NCBI GenBank assembly: GCA_004123355.1
Contig: SCHM01000001.1
Coordinates: 10,116,193-10,180,192, forward strand
Length of the DNA: 64,000 nt
Source of the DNA: Amphirosellinia nigrospora
Taxonomy: Eukaryota > Ascomycota > Sordariomycetes > Xylariales > Xylariaceae
Reading direction: 5' to 3'
Shown here: one piece after another, positions 50,181 through 61,903 of the stretch
Layout of the letters: every line of letters starts with the position of its first letter
Position numbering within the stretch: position 1 is the stretch's first letter
Translations under genes and position numbers: made by a program
The notes under the pieces: model-generated
Seen by the model: the letters and a program-made list of their open reading frames with translations, nothing else
Told to the model about the DNA's origin: nothing
Database searches by the model: none

Positions 50181-53100
50181 CTACCGCTGGATATCTTTAA
50201 CATCGATTTTCTCAATAAGGTCGCCCCCGATTCTCGCGATCTCGGCGAGCACCGCTTCCTTGTTGAGCTCATACTTATCTACATCAGCGGCCGTCGGCTT
50301 GAACGAAGACGGCATGTTCGAGCTAAACCCGCGGGTGTGAAGTTGTGGGTTCCACAACGCCGCTATGACGGTATCCTCTGCTCCCCATGGAAGAACAGCA
50401 ATGGCGTTGCGTACAGAGAGTTAAGATGTCTCAAAAACGCCGGGACAGGTGACTCAGCTAACGGGAGAGCCTCGGAGCTACCGGTCTCGTCGAGGTTTTG
50501 AAGTGTGAATGCTTGGTTCCGTCGTCCCGAAGAACGCCCTTGATCGCTTTGGATGAGAGATGTATTACGACGTCATAATCGCGAAGACCGGATTGAAAAA
50601 GCGTTTGAGGATCGAGTTCGACACCTTTATCTTTAGCGACCTTGGAAGCAGATCGAGCAAGGGTTGTCATGCGTGTTGCGATAACCTTAGGAATATTTTG
50701 CGTGTAGGCTATACCGGTGATGTCAAAAGGCGTGGCAACGAACAGCGTCGTGCGGCTCATGTTTGCGTCAATCTTCCTCCAAGCTTCCAGCCGGGTCGAG
50801 ATATCAAGACGTTGGGCTGCGGACAGGGAATCTGATGGATCAACAATCATGGGCTCTTGGCGCCAGTCATATGACGCAAGCATCAGAAGAGTCCGCAGAA
50901 AGCCAGTCGAGGTTGATGATGGTATGGGAAACGGATGAGGTTGCAGGAAAGCTTGTAGGACGAAGAGTTCAATGAGCGGCTCATTGAAATGGTTACTAAG
51001 TCGATGGGCATTAAACCAGTGCTTAGTAAGACGTATTGTTGACGACAAAGCAGGAAAGCGGGTGCAATATGTAGTAATTGTCTGGTTGTGAAGAGGGAGG
51101 ATCGCGCTTCTCCACCTCGCGGACGAGAGCAAAGCCGCAGCTTCGGTACGGATGTGACGATCAAGAGTCTGGTCCTTGGTTTGCCTATCGAGCAGGGTTT
51201 CTTCTTGGTCACTGTGTACACGAAGACGGAATGAAAAACCACTCTCGTAGACAATATCCAAAAATGCTAGGTTATCAGTCTCGCGTTCGGCGTCTTCTAG
51301 TCCTAGATGCGTCTTGATTCCACTCTTGGCCTCTTCAAGAGAGCGGCCAATCTGTAAAAGCAGTGCTATCTTCGCTCGTTGTATCGAAGCAATATTCTCT
51401 GGCCATTTCCCAGATGCCTCGAAAGATAGCATGGTATTAATTGGGGCCGCGCCCTGCTTCCGCTGGTCAGAAGTTGGCGAGCGCAAAGATGCATATCTGT
51501 TTCAGGGCCAACGGGCGCAATCTGTTTAACAGACAACGGCAAATCTTCTAACTCTCGAATATCCTTCTCAAATACGGAAAACGCGGTTTTGGCGGCATCG
51601 AAACTGGTCTTATCTGTAGGAGATAGCGAAATAATATTGGAAAACTCTTGACCATGAAATTCAAGATCGCCTTCAGTCAACTTGAGTCGCGACTTCAGGA
51701 TATAACGAATAATAGCCTGACATATCCCAAAATAACCGAGAGGGAGAATTCAGTCCAGTTGACTGACTCGACTATTTCACCGGAGGGAAATTGCCACAAT
51801 TCGGCAATATTACCCCAAAACTCCCTAAACTTCGCTGCATCTTTCTTCTGCTCATAAAGCGGCCCGAATTCTCTACCTTGCGAAGCTTTCGTGGGGTCAC
51901 ATGCGATGCTAACGGAAATCGTCTCTGTCCTCGATTTCGTAGGCGAGGGAGTGACTTTCCAAGTTGTAGGTTTAGGTATTTGAATGCTAATTAGCTTGGC
52001 TCGCTCGCCAAGTGCCTTCTTCAATGTTCTATATATATCCTCGGCGAAGGCCACTATCGAGCCTCTACCATCAGAGCCACCAGACGGCACTTGAGAGGGA
52101 TTGGAAGGAATTTGGATTTTGACGAACAAATCAAACATTTGTCGGGGTTGGTTGACTTTAGTAATGAATAGGGAATCAAACTGATCAACCTGTGGATCAT
52201 TGATGACAGATAGTGATAGCTTCGCATGTTCATTTAGCATGAAGGCGGACCAAGTTGTCATATTGAACAGGATATTGATCTCTCGGGGCGAGTCGTATAG
52301 AACTGGGCCAGCTTGACGAACAACTTCTGGCGCAGTAGTGTTTGGCCCAAGAATCACGGTCTTCTTGTGCAGATTGGATGAGGCGAGGTACTGTAGGGTT
52401 GCCTTGAACAGCTGTGAGGCATGTAGCGAGGGCGACAGAATTGGCTCGCCCTTCCTCCGCCAGTTTGAAGTAGAAGTGCCATTAATACGGCCCACTGGAA
52501 GTGACCGAAGCCACCGTCGGCCACATGGCCCCCAAACCCACGTTGCTGCAGCCAGGTACGGCCGAGTATGCAAGCGTCCTTGAAAGAAGCGCAAGTGCTT
52601 GCTGCGCGATGAAGTAGCTTCAAGTACGAGACGAACTGGCTCTCGGATTTGAGGGTGTTGTTATAGAAGGGGGTCGGTGCCTTGCTGTCTTTTGATTCCT
52701 CTGGGCCATTCCGGCGGACGGCGTTGCTGGTTGCGGCCAGCTTCGCCGTGGGGAAACAACCTCAGGCGCATTGGGTATGACCCTGATCTCGTAGTTGAGC
52801 GTAGGCCGAGAGTCCTCATTTCCTGCCTTTTTGGTTTTCGGGGATTGATCCTTCGGTCGGGCGATCAGAACGGGAGCAAGGCATTGCCATTCAATCTAGT
52901 GTATACGAAATCCAGGTCGGAAAACTTGTTACGCAGGGCATGAGTGATGTAGGCTAGGTAGAAGGCTCTCTTGTAGAAGTAGCGATAGTCGCGATAGTCT
53001 TTCTCGGAGAACAGAGTGGCAGGCATGACGACAATCATATCAACAGCGAAGCTGGACTGTGACTTGGCCATGGTTTGCGACGCATAGGACCCGACGACGT

Positions 53101-53534
53101 TGATGTGGGTGGGCTTTTCGAACGAGACCTTGTATGGGCGGTCTTGGGCAGGCTTCGGATCGGGGTAGGGAATGGCTGTTCGGGTCGTCTTTTCCCAGCT
53201 CGTGGACGCTTCGCTGATCTGCATGGTAGATAATAGTGGTCAGTCAACGGTCTGCGCTCTATGGCTAGATGCTATGTCGGTGTTGTGGCGTACATACAGG
53301 GACAGGGCCGTACTGCTCTAGCCCGTCGATGGCCTCCTTCAACTGGCGCAGAGTCTGGTCGAGCCCGGGAAAAGCGCTCGAATAGTCCAGCCTCACCTCG
53401 TTCAATAACTCGTCGGTTTCCAACACGAAGGCACTCGAACCCGAAGCGCCCATGGAGGACGACGCGCCGTTTTCGAGGGCCGGCCCGCCATGGGCGTGGT
53501 CCAGCTTTCGTCGTTTGGGCGAATTGGACTCCAT
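50181..53534 (-). CDS. UTP22: U3 snoRNP / SSU processome protein Utp22 (Nrap family)
   Basis: Utp22 is part of the UTP-C module of the small-subunit processome and is needed for 18S rRNA maturation in the nucleolus. The ATG at 53534 gives MESNSPKRRKLDHAHG. Landmarks of the Nrap domains follow: LLNEVRLDYSSAFPGLDQTL, KPTHINVVGSYASQTMAKSQ, DMIVVMPATLFSEKDYRDYR and GRTWLQQRGFGGHVADGGFG. They continue with INILFNMTTWSAFMLNEHAK, LTKHWFNAHRLSNHFNEPLI and ELFVLQAFLQP. The C-terminus reads FLRHLNSLYATPLLFFHGEQ, then TVIAALWNPQLHTRGF and LAEIARIGGDLIEKIDV, with TAG at 50181-50183. An intron lies near 53,225-53,295. Frame breaks are needed near 52,865, 52,620, 51,700, 51,480 and 50,370. The gene is essential in yeast, so these breaks are most likely assembly indels. 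Confidence 0.93.
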
Positions 53535-54294
53535 TTTGGTCGTGAAATGGTAATTGTTGTATGAGCCTGTCCCGCTTCCACTAAATTTTTGGGAAGACGG
53601 ATTGACCAATGCCTTATCGATAAGACATTTTCCATGCAGCGCATCTCTGCTACGTAAGGATAGAGCCACCTGAAACTCTACCGCCTCATACTTAGAATAA
53701 CTTGAATACAATCTAAACTAATTGCATTCTTATGTGATATATGTTTTCTTTTAATTCTATTGCCCTATAGGTATTCACTCGTAAGCTTCTGTTTCTAGAG
53801 AAATATAGCTACATAGCTGAGACGTCATATTAAAATACCGTGAGCTCACAGCTGTACAACAACCGTTGCAATGCGTAAATAATTATCCTAGCCTGTCGTT
53901 TTCCTTTGCCGCCATTTTCCGACAAAGGAGCCTCCACATACCCCAGTTCCGCACTAACTCATTGGGCAGAAGCGGTGCTCGAACAAGGGTGTCAAGTAGC
54001 TTGGGACAGGGTCAATTCATAGCCGACAATAACACCCGCGATTCGGAGTGCACCCGAGTATTGGGAACTAGCTGCTCATTGAAAGCTATTTCCGTCGAGA
54101 AGGTCGACTTAGCCGCTTAGCATTTTCACAGATGTACGGGTTGTTTTGTCTTGTTACTTGAATCATTGTAGAAGCATTGTGCAATCATCGCCCTAATCCA
54201 TAGAGAATAATTGGAGAGGAGCCGCATCGCTTAATATCGGCAGATACGCTTGTGAGTCGTTGAAGTTTAAGTCTTGAGAAGAGCGGGTGTCACG
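53535..54294. other. Divergent intergenic region between UTP22 and the CoA-transferase
   Basis: The promoters of both genes should lie here. An 84-residue open frame at 53,866-54,120 has no recognised motif. Confidence 0.5.
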
Positions 54295-55984
54295 ATGCCT
54301 TCGTCAGCAGTGTGTATGCGGACTATGAGAGCTTACTCTCGCTATGGCTCCAATGTGAGTAACAATAACATTGGATAATGGCAAATGAGATATAACGATT
54401 TACATATTAACTACCGTTACCTTACCAGCATGTTCGCATCATGGCTAGGCGTTTCGGCCACCTCTCGCAGGCCTGAGATCAACAAGGTCTACCCCTCCGC
54501 GTCAGAGGCACTTAAAGATATGAAGCCTGACACGACCCTCCTATGTGGAGGATTCGGCCTTTGCGGGGTGCCCGATACTCTAATTAACGAAATGTGAAAA
54601 AGCCAGAGATCACAGGCTTGACGGCCGTCTCTAACAATGCTGGCACTGACACTTCTGGTCTGGTCAGCTCTTGAAAACCAAACAGATCAAGAAGATGATC
54701 GCGAGCTACATTGGCGAAAATAAGACCTTTGAGACAATGTATCTGACCGGCGAAGTCGAACTAGAGCTTACCCCTCAAGGCACCCTGGCTGAGCGTTGTG
54801 CTGCCGGCGGCAAAGGCGTGCCGGCCTTCTACACACCCGCAGCCTTTGGCACAGTGGTACAGACAGGCGAACTTCCGCTGAGAAATAAGAGCGACGGAAC
54901 GCCAGATCAATTTTCCTACCCGAAAGATGTCAAGGTGTTCGACGGGAAGTCGTACCTCTTGGAGCACAGCATCGCTGGGGATTACGCCTTCGTCAAGGCT
55001 TACAAGGCCGACAAACTTGGTAACTGCCAGTTCCGTCTGGCCGCCAATAACTTCAACGGCGCCATGGGACGCAACGCCAAGATGACCATTGTAGAAGCTG
55101 AGCATATCGTCGAGCCTGGCGAGATCCCTCCCGAGGCAGTCCACCTCCCTGGCATCTATGTGAAGAGAGTGATCCAAAGCACTGCGGAGAAGAATATTGA
55201 GAAATACACGTGGGCAAAGGATGACAGCGACGCCGATGCCAAGAAGGTCCTCGGCTCGGGCGACACGGCCGCCAAGAGGGAACGCATTGTCCGGAGAGCC
55301 GCTAAAGAGTTTAAGAATGGCATGTATGCGAATCTCGGCATCGGCATGCCTATGCTTGCGCCGGGGTTCGTTGGCCCCGAAGTCGAGGTTCAACTGCAGT
55401 CCGAGAATGGTATTCTCGGGCTCGGTCCATACCCCAAGCAGGGCGAGGAGGATGCCGACCTGATCAATGCTGGCAAGGAGACGGTGACGCTACGCGCGGG
55501 TGCCGCCGTGTTTGGCAGCGAAGAGAGTTTCGGTATGATTCGCAGCGGCCGCATCAACTTGACCATCCTCGGTGCAATGCAAGTAAGTGCCACGGGCGAC
55601 TTGGCCAACTGGATGCTCCCCGGTAAGGTCAAGGGTTTTGGAGGTGCCATGGATCTGGTCAGCAACCCTAGTGCTACCAAGGTCGTTATCACGATGGAGC
55701 ACACGGACAAGAAGGGAAACCCAAAGATCGTGAAGCAATGTGCTTTCCCCTTGACTGGGCGTGCCTGTGTGTCGAGGATTATTACGGAGCTAGTAAGTGA
55801 TGCATTCTCCCGCCGTGTTTTGTGTCTTTCTCTTTCTGACCTTGCTATCTAGGGCGTGTTTGACGTTGACTTCGCTCACGGCCTGACGCTTATCGAGATT
55901 GCGGACGGTGTTACTGTAGATGAGATCAAGAGCAAGACCGAAGCACCGTTCCATGTCGCTGACGACCTAAAACCCATGCTCTAA
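54295..55984 (+). CDS. Succinyl-CoA:3-ketoacid CoA-transferase, mitochondrial (SCOT/OXCT-like)
   Basis: It transfers CoA between succinyl-CoA and acetoacetate (in fungi also to acetate) in the mitochondrial matrix. The ATG at 54295 begins a basic, Arg/Ser-rich presequence ([20 protein letters not shown]). After an intron, [20 protein letters not shown] and [18 protein letters not shown] start subunit [41 protein letters not shown] and [20 protein letters not shown] follow. Subunit B has [16 protein letters not shown] and the active-site Glu motif [13 protein letters not shown], then [20 protein letters not shown]. The last intron is 55,793-55,852 and TAA is at 55982-55984. Frame breaks near 54,472, 54,595 and 54,664 (a G missing before QLLK) all restore family sequence when corrected. 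Length is about 520 residues, as usual. Confidence 0.95.
55793..55852 (+). other. Last intron of the CoA-transferase gene
   Basis: GTAAGT..CTAG; splicing joins TEL to GVFDVDF. Confidence 0.85.
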
Positions 55985-56334
55985 AGCTTAAAGCTGGGGG
56001 CTTGTATGCGGGCTTTGACACCTATCGTGTATCAAATATGTCTTGGCCCGGCATTGTATCTAGTGGTGGGATGCATTTCATGTTGTTCATTCTGGGACTA
56101 TGTAGTAGAATAGGACAAGGGCCTTAGAGATGAAGCGCTGTAATTGAGTGCTGTGCATTAAGCGGATACGACGTTCCAGCCAATAGTGAAGCCCCAACAA
56201 CTGCCCAATAGGGATGGATCCTCTTTAATCAACCACCTGGTCATCGCCTCTAGCTCGCGATATTCAGAACAGGAGATAATAACAAACACTGCCGCTTTTG
56301 TGTTCTCAGTCGCAGATGCATTATCTGATTGGCT
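55985..56334. other. Short intergenic region, no gene recognised
   Basis: The CoA-transferase 3' region and the upstream region of the next plus-strand gene. Nothing distinct is seen. Confidence 0.45.
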
Positions 56335-58006
56335 ATGCCTCCCTTCCAGGAATATGACCCAAACACTGGCCAGGTATTCCAGCAACGGGATGTCCCAGTT
56401 CCTAGGATCATGTCAAGTTCATGGAACTGGGCTACTAAACCTGTGATCTGCTCCAGATCGACCAGCTCGCGTCTCTCTGTTTGTGTACCGCGGAAAAGCG
56501 GCGCGACTTCTCTGTCGAATTGTGTCTGAAGCTTTCATACGGCATATTAAGGAAATTGACAAAGTGCATCTTCAATACTTACCAACCCAATGTAAGTAAT
56601 CTCAAAAGCTGTTTCTCTCCTATCCTAGCCAGTGTTTAGGACAAGTTATTTCCATCTGTATCGGGATCCACATGTACAAGAGAATTGAATCACTGCGGAA
56701 CGTCCAATCGAACATTTTGCCTGCAATACGGATACTAATGCTCGATATCGAAGTGGTGGGTAGAATATGGAATGACCTTGAACGCATCAGCCCGCCATCA
56801 GTGGAAACTTGGAAACTCATGGCAACAAGGTTGTCAGGTGATGAAGAAGCAACAAAATATATTTCTCCCTTGTTAATGAGATATCTTACGTCGGTCGAAA
56901 AGATACAGCCCCTTGCGGCTTACATAGAGCCATTGGTTTCAAACACATTTGACTTTTTGGCACATCTTACCATCGCTGGCAAAACCAAAGGCAACACTCA
57001 CGAGCTGCTAAATCTTGTCCAACTGAAGAACTTGGCCGTACTCGAGTTTATTCAGCGGAATGAGGAAGATAATATGTGGGAATCCCCTCGGTTGACAGAC
57101 TCGGTCTTACGAGAGTGGTCAGAAATGCCGAACCCCTTCCCGGTTCTAAGAGTCCTGAGGGTTTGGGCTAACGATTTTACTACGAGACATTCCCTTCGCT
57201 ACATCGATGCGTTTCCTTCTATGGTACTTTATGATGTCGCCGGTAGAAAGCGCGATTGGGCGGTGGTTGAGGGCGAAGAGTCCAATTGGAAATTGAAAAA
57301 GGGGAAGGGCAACGAAACTTCTCATGCCATCTCTGGGCATTTCTACCTTCTCGACGAAGATGTCCCTAATCATCAATGGAAACTGAACCCTGAAACCGCA
57401 TTCGAAATGGGTTTAAACCCACTTCACACACTTGAAAAGCTTGAAACAGAACTAACCCCTTTCCCGAGAGGTAACTGCGAGGCGTACTACGACATATGTA
57501 ACGCGACCAAGAATGCGGTAACATGCTCCCAGTCCCCGACATCCCGAAACACTAGCTACTTCGATCCCTCATTGTTTTTGGCTACTCGGAGTCTTTGGGG
57601 GTTTCTCGTGTATTGTCATATTGGTAGACTCATATTAGATCGAGATCTACTCGCACAAGGACTCGACATCCACGGAACCGCATTCGCCTCTGGGTCAACC
57701 ATTCTTGCCCCTCGGCCTACACTACAGTTGGTCCTTGCTGATGAGGATTACAACCAAACCGGGGTTTCGGGTTGGGCCGACTACTCGCTGAACAATTCTG
57801 GCTCTAGTCGTCACGCTCGACGGAGCTTCGAAACTGGGCTTACATTTATCCGAAAGGACTATCATCTAGAAAAGAGAAAAGCTTCCGGATCGACGACGGA
57901 AACCCAGTCTGCAAAACGGACCCCCAAGACTTCGGGTAATACGCATAGACCGCTCAAGAAGCGGAAGGATGTCTCGAGTATTCTCGAGTCGTTTAATCAG
58001 AGATGA
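56335..58006 (+). CDS. Hypothetical protein, possibly F-box/LRR-like, nuclear-type basic C-terminus
   Basis: I do not recognise the family. The 444-residue frame from 56,672 is clearly open: VQSNILPAIRILMLDIEVVG, LKNLAVLEFIQRNEEDNMW, FPVLRVLRVWANDFTTRHSL, LRYIDAFPSMVLYDVAGRKR. The spaced Leu patterns resemble those of fungal F-box/LRR hypothetical proteins. Its end is Lys/Arg-rich (RPLKKRKDVSSILESFNQR), a likely nuclear signal. Upstream, the ATG at 56335 (MPPFQEYDPNTGQVFQQRDV), then in another frame TCDLLQIDQLASLCLCTAEK and YGILRKLTKCIFNTYQPN, look coding and lead to a GTAAGT..CTAG intron (about 56,594-56,629). I therefore extend the locus to 56,335. Frame breaks are needed near 56,405 and 56,675. 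Exact start and function are uncertain. Confidence 0.6.
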
Positions 58007-58465
58007 ATAGAGAAACTAATGGATTGTTCGGGTTTCAGCGACTGGTAAATTGTATTGAAAATTTGGGTCAAACCTTGTAGTCAAGAGTAAAGAGACTCTA
58101 GATGAACCCTAAATCTGATTAGGTACCTAATTTTTGATACCGAGGTAACTGAGGAAGCAACGTCGAGAATTACAAGACCGTAGACGATTTGAAAAATGCT
58201 TCAGCATATTCTTTATGACACATGCGAGATATCATGATCTCGATAGACAAGCTTCCATTATTGGTGCCGCCATGAAAAACACGATATAATCACTGCGAGT
58301 CACAAGATCGATCTTGGTCAATCATCTAGTTAGTTGAATTTTCAACTCGGTGCTGACTGTGACCTTTAGAGCTTTAGAGCTTTTTATGAAAAATAGAAAA
58401 ACGTGAGCACGTAGGCTCCGTTTTTTAATCGCAACATTCAAATGTGCCATGTGTCGTGATCCAAG
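58007..58465. other. Intergenic, convergent unknown gene / SDR
   Basis: The 3' regions of both genes. No gene or distinctive repeat is seen. Confidence 0.5.
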
Positions 58466-59622
58466 CTAGTCTTCCCCCTCAGCTGTTCCGGCTTTCAAGG
58501 CCTCTATCATTAGCCCCATTACCTCATCCTCGCTCGTTGTATCCTTATGCGGGAGAGTCTTGTACGCGGGGAGCAGTAGAGCCTCATCTATTTCCTTATA
58601 AACGCCGTGATCGATGTGGATAAGGTGTCCCCGGCGCGACTCGTCGACCATGAGCATCGCAGCTGCCCGTGCCACAACACTGGGCGGCTGGGTATAGACG
58701 CCGATCTTTTTGAAAATATGTTCAACTGCGATTCCGGTTGCTGTCCAACTGGGCGCCATGCCATTGATCCGCACCGGTACATTGTGTTCCGCGAGGGCAA
58801 CGTGCATACTACGTACTAGTCCGACAGTGCCGTGTTTTGCTACGGCTATTGATTGTTAGCTTGCACTACTCTCACTATGCTGCCGGATACATCTATGAAC
58901 ATAGCTCTAATTTGCATTCGCCCTGAGCATAGCTAGACCCGACGATCGATGGGATGCACTGACAGTAATCGACACCACGGAAGCGTTGTAGCCCGTAGTA
59001 GAGCAGTTGACGACTATGCTGCCGCCACTCGGGTTCTGGCGGATATAATGGGCGGCCAGGGTAGCGGTATTGATGGTGCCTTTCAGGTTAACGTCAAGCA
59101 CGACACTTGTCGGCTCCTTCGGATCGCCATTGTCGTCAAGCTCAATGCCGCTCACGTAGTTGGTAATCGGTCTCATACCAGCGTTAGCAAACACATGATC
59201 GACTCGGCCATGGAGCTCGATGGCCTTCTTGAATAATCCGACCAGACCCTGCCATTCGGTTACGTTGGTCCGGTGGAAACTGAACTGCGCCGAGCTCAAC
59301 ACCGTGCCCTCTGCTGGCTCGCTCAAATCGCTGCCAATCACGGATGCACCGAGTGAGAGAAGAAGCTGGACAGTTGCCAGTCCGATTCCCGAGGAACTGC
59401 CTTTACGACTTGAAATTAGATAATTAATTCAAGTATCCATACTTTCATCTTGTATAATAGAGAAAAAAACTATTGATGGCCAGGCAAGCAGATGCGTGTA
59501 AGTTGGGATTATATGAGACTGTGGGGTAAAATCATATGACTTTGGGATGTCGTACCTGTAACAATGACTACCTTGTCCTTCAAGTTAGTCAGAGAGGCAT
59601 CGGTAATTACGACTTCAGCCAT
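58466..59622 (-). CDS. Short-chain dehydrogenase/reductase
   Basis: An NAD(P)-dependent oxidoreductase with a Rossmann fold; the substrate cannot be told from sequence. The ATG at 59622 gives MAEVVITDASLTNLKDKVVI. An intron of about 145 bases splits the cofactor motif; after splicing it reads VTGSSSGIGLATVQLLLSLG, matching TGxxxGxG. VDHVFANAGMRPI has the NAG motif, and NLKGTINTATLAAHYI and GGSIVVNCST follow. Correcting one base near 58,970 and removing the second intron gives VDYSVAKHG, so the catalytic YxxxK is present. The C-terminal part has VRINGMAPSWTATGI and DESRRGHLIHIDHGVYKEID, ending at 58466. It is adjacent to, and on the same strand as, the MFS gene at 60,349, so the two could act together (inference only). 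Confidence 0.9.
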
Positions 59623-60348
59623 GATGTATGTAAATGATGTATGTCGACGACCTCTTTTAATGGGCGAAAAGAACCTCTATAACAAGTTATACCCCGGCAA
59701 TAATTGGAGAAGGGGAACCTCGTTTTCTGTGTCTTGTACTAGACAGCCCCTGCGCCTGCCAGTAGGATCGTACCCACACTAACTTATAAACTACCTAAGT
59801 ACTTAGTACATAGATCTATATAATACTGTAACGATACTCCCGTCTAATCTGAAAGACAGAAGTAACAGTATGAATTTCGGCTTTTCGTGAATTCATATGT
59901 GGTGAATAGCAGAGCTGCGAGCAGTCTTCTAAAATAGCATCGAATGAGGAGACGCACAGGGCCACTCGCCGCTCGCTGAGTGAGATATGTGTTACCTATA
60001 ATAGCCGCGATCATGTCTTCTTAGGTAGCACATAAATTCAATCTTTGCTCGATGTTTATATAAAAAATATCATTGTTAACCACTGTTAGCCACTGTATGT
60101 ACTAACTGGAACCTGAACGTGGGCTTCGGGGGTAGATGACTAGATAAAACGCATAATCGACCCCGGCGCCTGTTGGAGTTGACCCTGCTTTTCAGGGAGG
60201 GGTTGAGAGGTTACCTCAACTATTTGTAAATTTGACAAGACACCTAACCTAGCTCTTGTTAACTAACCTATTACTCGGATATAACTCTATACATAACAAT
60301 AGAACACGCTCATATATCAAATTCGAAGCAGCCCAAGCGGAAGACGCC
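59623..60348. other. Intergenic region between the SDR and MFS genes
   Basis: The SDR promoter region on the minus strand and the MFS 3' end. No gene is supported. Confidence 0.45.
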
Positions 60349-61903
60349 TCAAATCTTTACCAGCCAACCTTGACCCGTTCTTCTCATTCTTACAAGTCTC
60401 GCCCCGAAGATAAACGAGGCACCCAGCAGCAAGCTCGACCCTGTAAAAGCTTGCGCGCCGTTATACCGACCACCGCTAGCGGCAATGATAACGCCAGCAA
60501 TCGGATTCCCTATAAGCGTTGCGAAGCTGACAATGGTGAAAACCATACCTATCCGAGTCCCCTGCTTCTGCGGATCTGTGGTCAATGAACTGAGCCCAGC
60601 AGGGAATAAGCTCTGGATACAACCAGCTGCGATGCCATAAAACGAGGCCCATGCGTATAATTTTGCCGGAGTGTCGACAACCATCCAAGCAAAAATGGTG
60701 ATGCCGCAAAGCAGAGCTGCAGGCGCGAGCAAGTTCAGAGGGCCATAGAGGTCAGCGAGGTGGTTTGGCAACAGCCGACCAGCGAGACCGACACCATTCA
60801 GAATCAACACCAAGTTGAGGGAGTCGACATATGACAGAGGTGGGTGAACGAATTCACTCCGGCTATATGCGCCAAGGTAATAGAAGGTAAAGTATAGTCC
60901 TAGAAAGTTGAGGAACATTCCTACAGAGAAGAACGAGTACTCAAGCTCACGGAATGCCGACAGCTCGACGAGGGAGCCGGAGTGCCTTGGCGGAACCCGC
61001 GATCGCATAAATACTACTACAAATATCATTGTCCCCAGCATGACGAAACCCATGGCACGGATGGTCCAAGGGAACCCAATACTAGGCAACAATTGGCGGG
61101 CCATGGCGGGATAAATGAGGCCTCCGGAGACGGTGCCGGCGGCGCTGAGGCCGATGGCGAAGGAACGCTTCTTGCTAAAGTATGTCGCGACCGTGGTGAT
61201 GGCCGCACAGAAAAGACACCCACATCCGAGGCCTATAGTTAACCCCTGTGCTAATATGAACTGGTAGTATTGTGTCGCCGCGGACGTGGTGAAGATACCA
61301 AGCGTTAGAAACGCGGTTCCCACGACTAGGACTGGCCGTAGGAAGCCGGCGTCGACCAAGCGACCGGTGAATGTCCCGACGAAAAAACGTCAGGAACACG
61401 GTGATGCTGCCGATCCAAGAGATATCAGATGGCGGTAAGTTCAGAAGTTCCGTGTAGTATGTTTGGAAGACGCCGAAGGAATTAATGAAACCCCAAGTGT
61501 TCATGACGATCAAATGCCCGCACAAACCTGCCGGCTCGCTGTTAGCATGCTACGGCTAGGTCTGCAGTTTCTCTATAACTAGGGTAGGAAGATCAAATGA
61601 TGCGAAAATTGGTCTCGCTTACACATTAACCAGGCTTGCTTCCCCCCATCTGGTGGTGGCCCTGGATTCCTGCTTGCGCTGGTCGAAATCCGGCTCAGCA
61701 CCCGGCTTACTGTCCCGGTGAGGCCTTCTGCATTCACATCGAGGAATTCCGGCCCCGGTTCCCATTGCTCATTTTCCTCGATGCTCTTTGATGCGCTTCC
61801 TCATCGTGCGTTCGTCCAAATCCCACACCGTCTCGAGTGTCTTGTTCTCGATGTCGAGCGGTAATTCTCCATCGCTAGAGCTTGAAGGAGTCGACGTCGG
61901 CAT
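60349..61903 (-). CDS. MFS transporter, monocarboxylate permease-like (MCH/MCT family)
   Basis: A 12-helix plasma-membrane or vacuolar porter of the fungal MCH group; the substrate is unknown (monocarboxylates or riboflavin in yeast relatives). The ATG at 61903 starts a hydrophilic acidic N-terminus (MPTSTPSSSSDGELPLDIE). An intron of about 110 bases, ending near 61,527, precedes the first helix (NTWGFINSFGVFQTYY). Family landmarks: DISWIGSITVFLTFF, VGTFTGRLVDAGFLRPVL, QGLTIGLGCGCLFCAAITTV, FSKKRSFAIGLSAAGTVSGG and LNGVGLAGRLLPNHLADLYG. The protein ends RRTGQGWLVKI at 60349. Frame breaks lie near 61,770 and at the A-run 61,382-61,387. Total length is about 450 residues, within the family range. 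Confidence 0.9.

Noticed and set aside
50058-50501. 147-residue plus-strand open frame
   Set aside because: It overlaps the UTP22 C-terminus (LAEIARIGGDL region) on the other strand, which is clearly the coding one.
54295-61903. Secondary-metabolite gene cluster
   Set aside because: An SDR and an MFS gene are present, but there is no backbone synthase, P450 or cluster regulator.
1-61903. Widespread pseudogenisation as the cause of the frame breaks
   Set aside because: Essential single-copy genes are affected and the reading frames on both sides of each break remain conserved, which fits assembly indels better.
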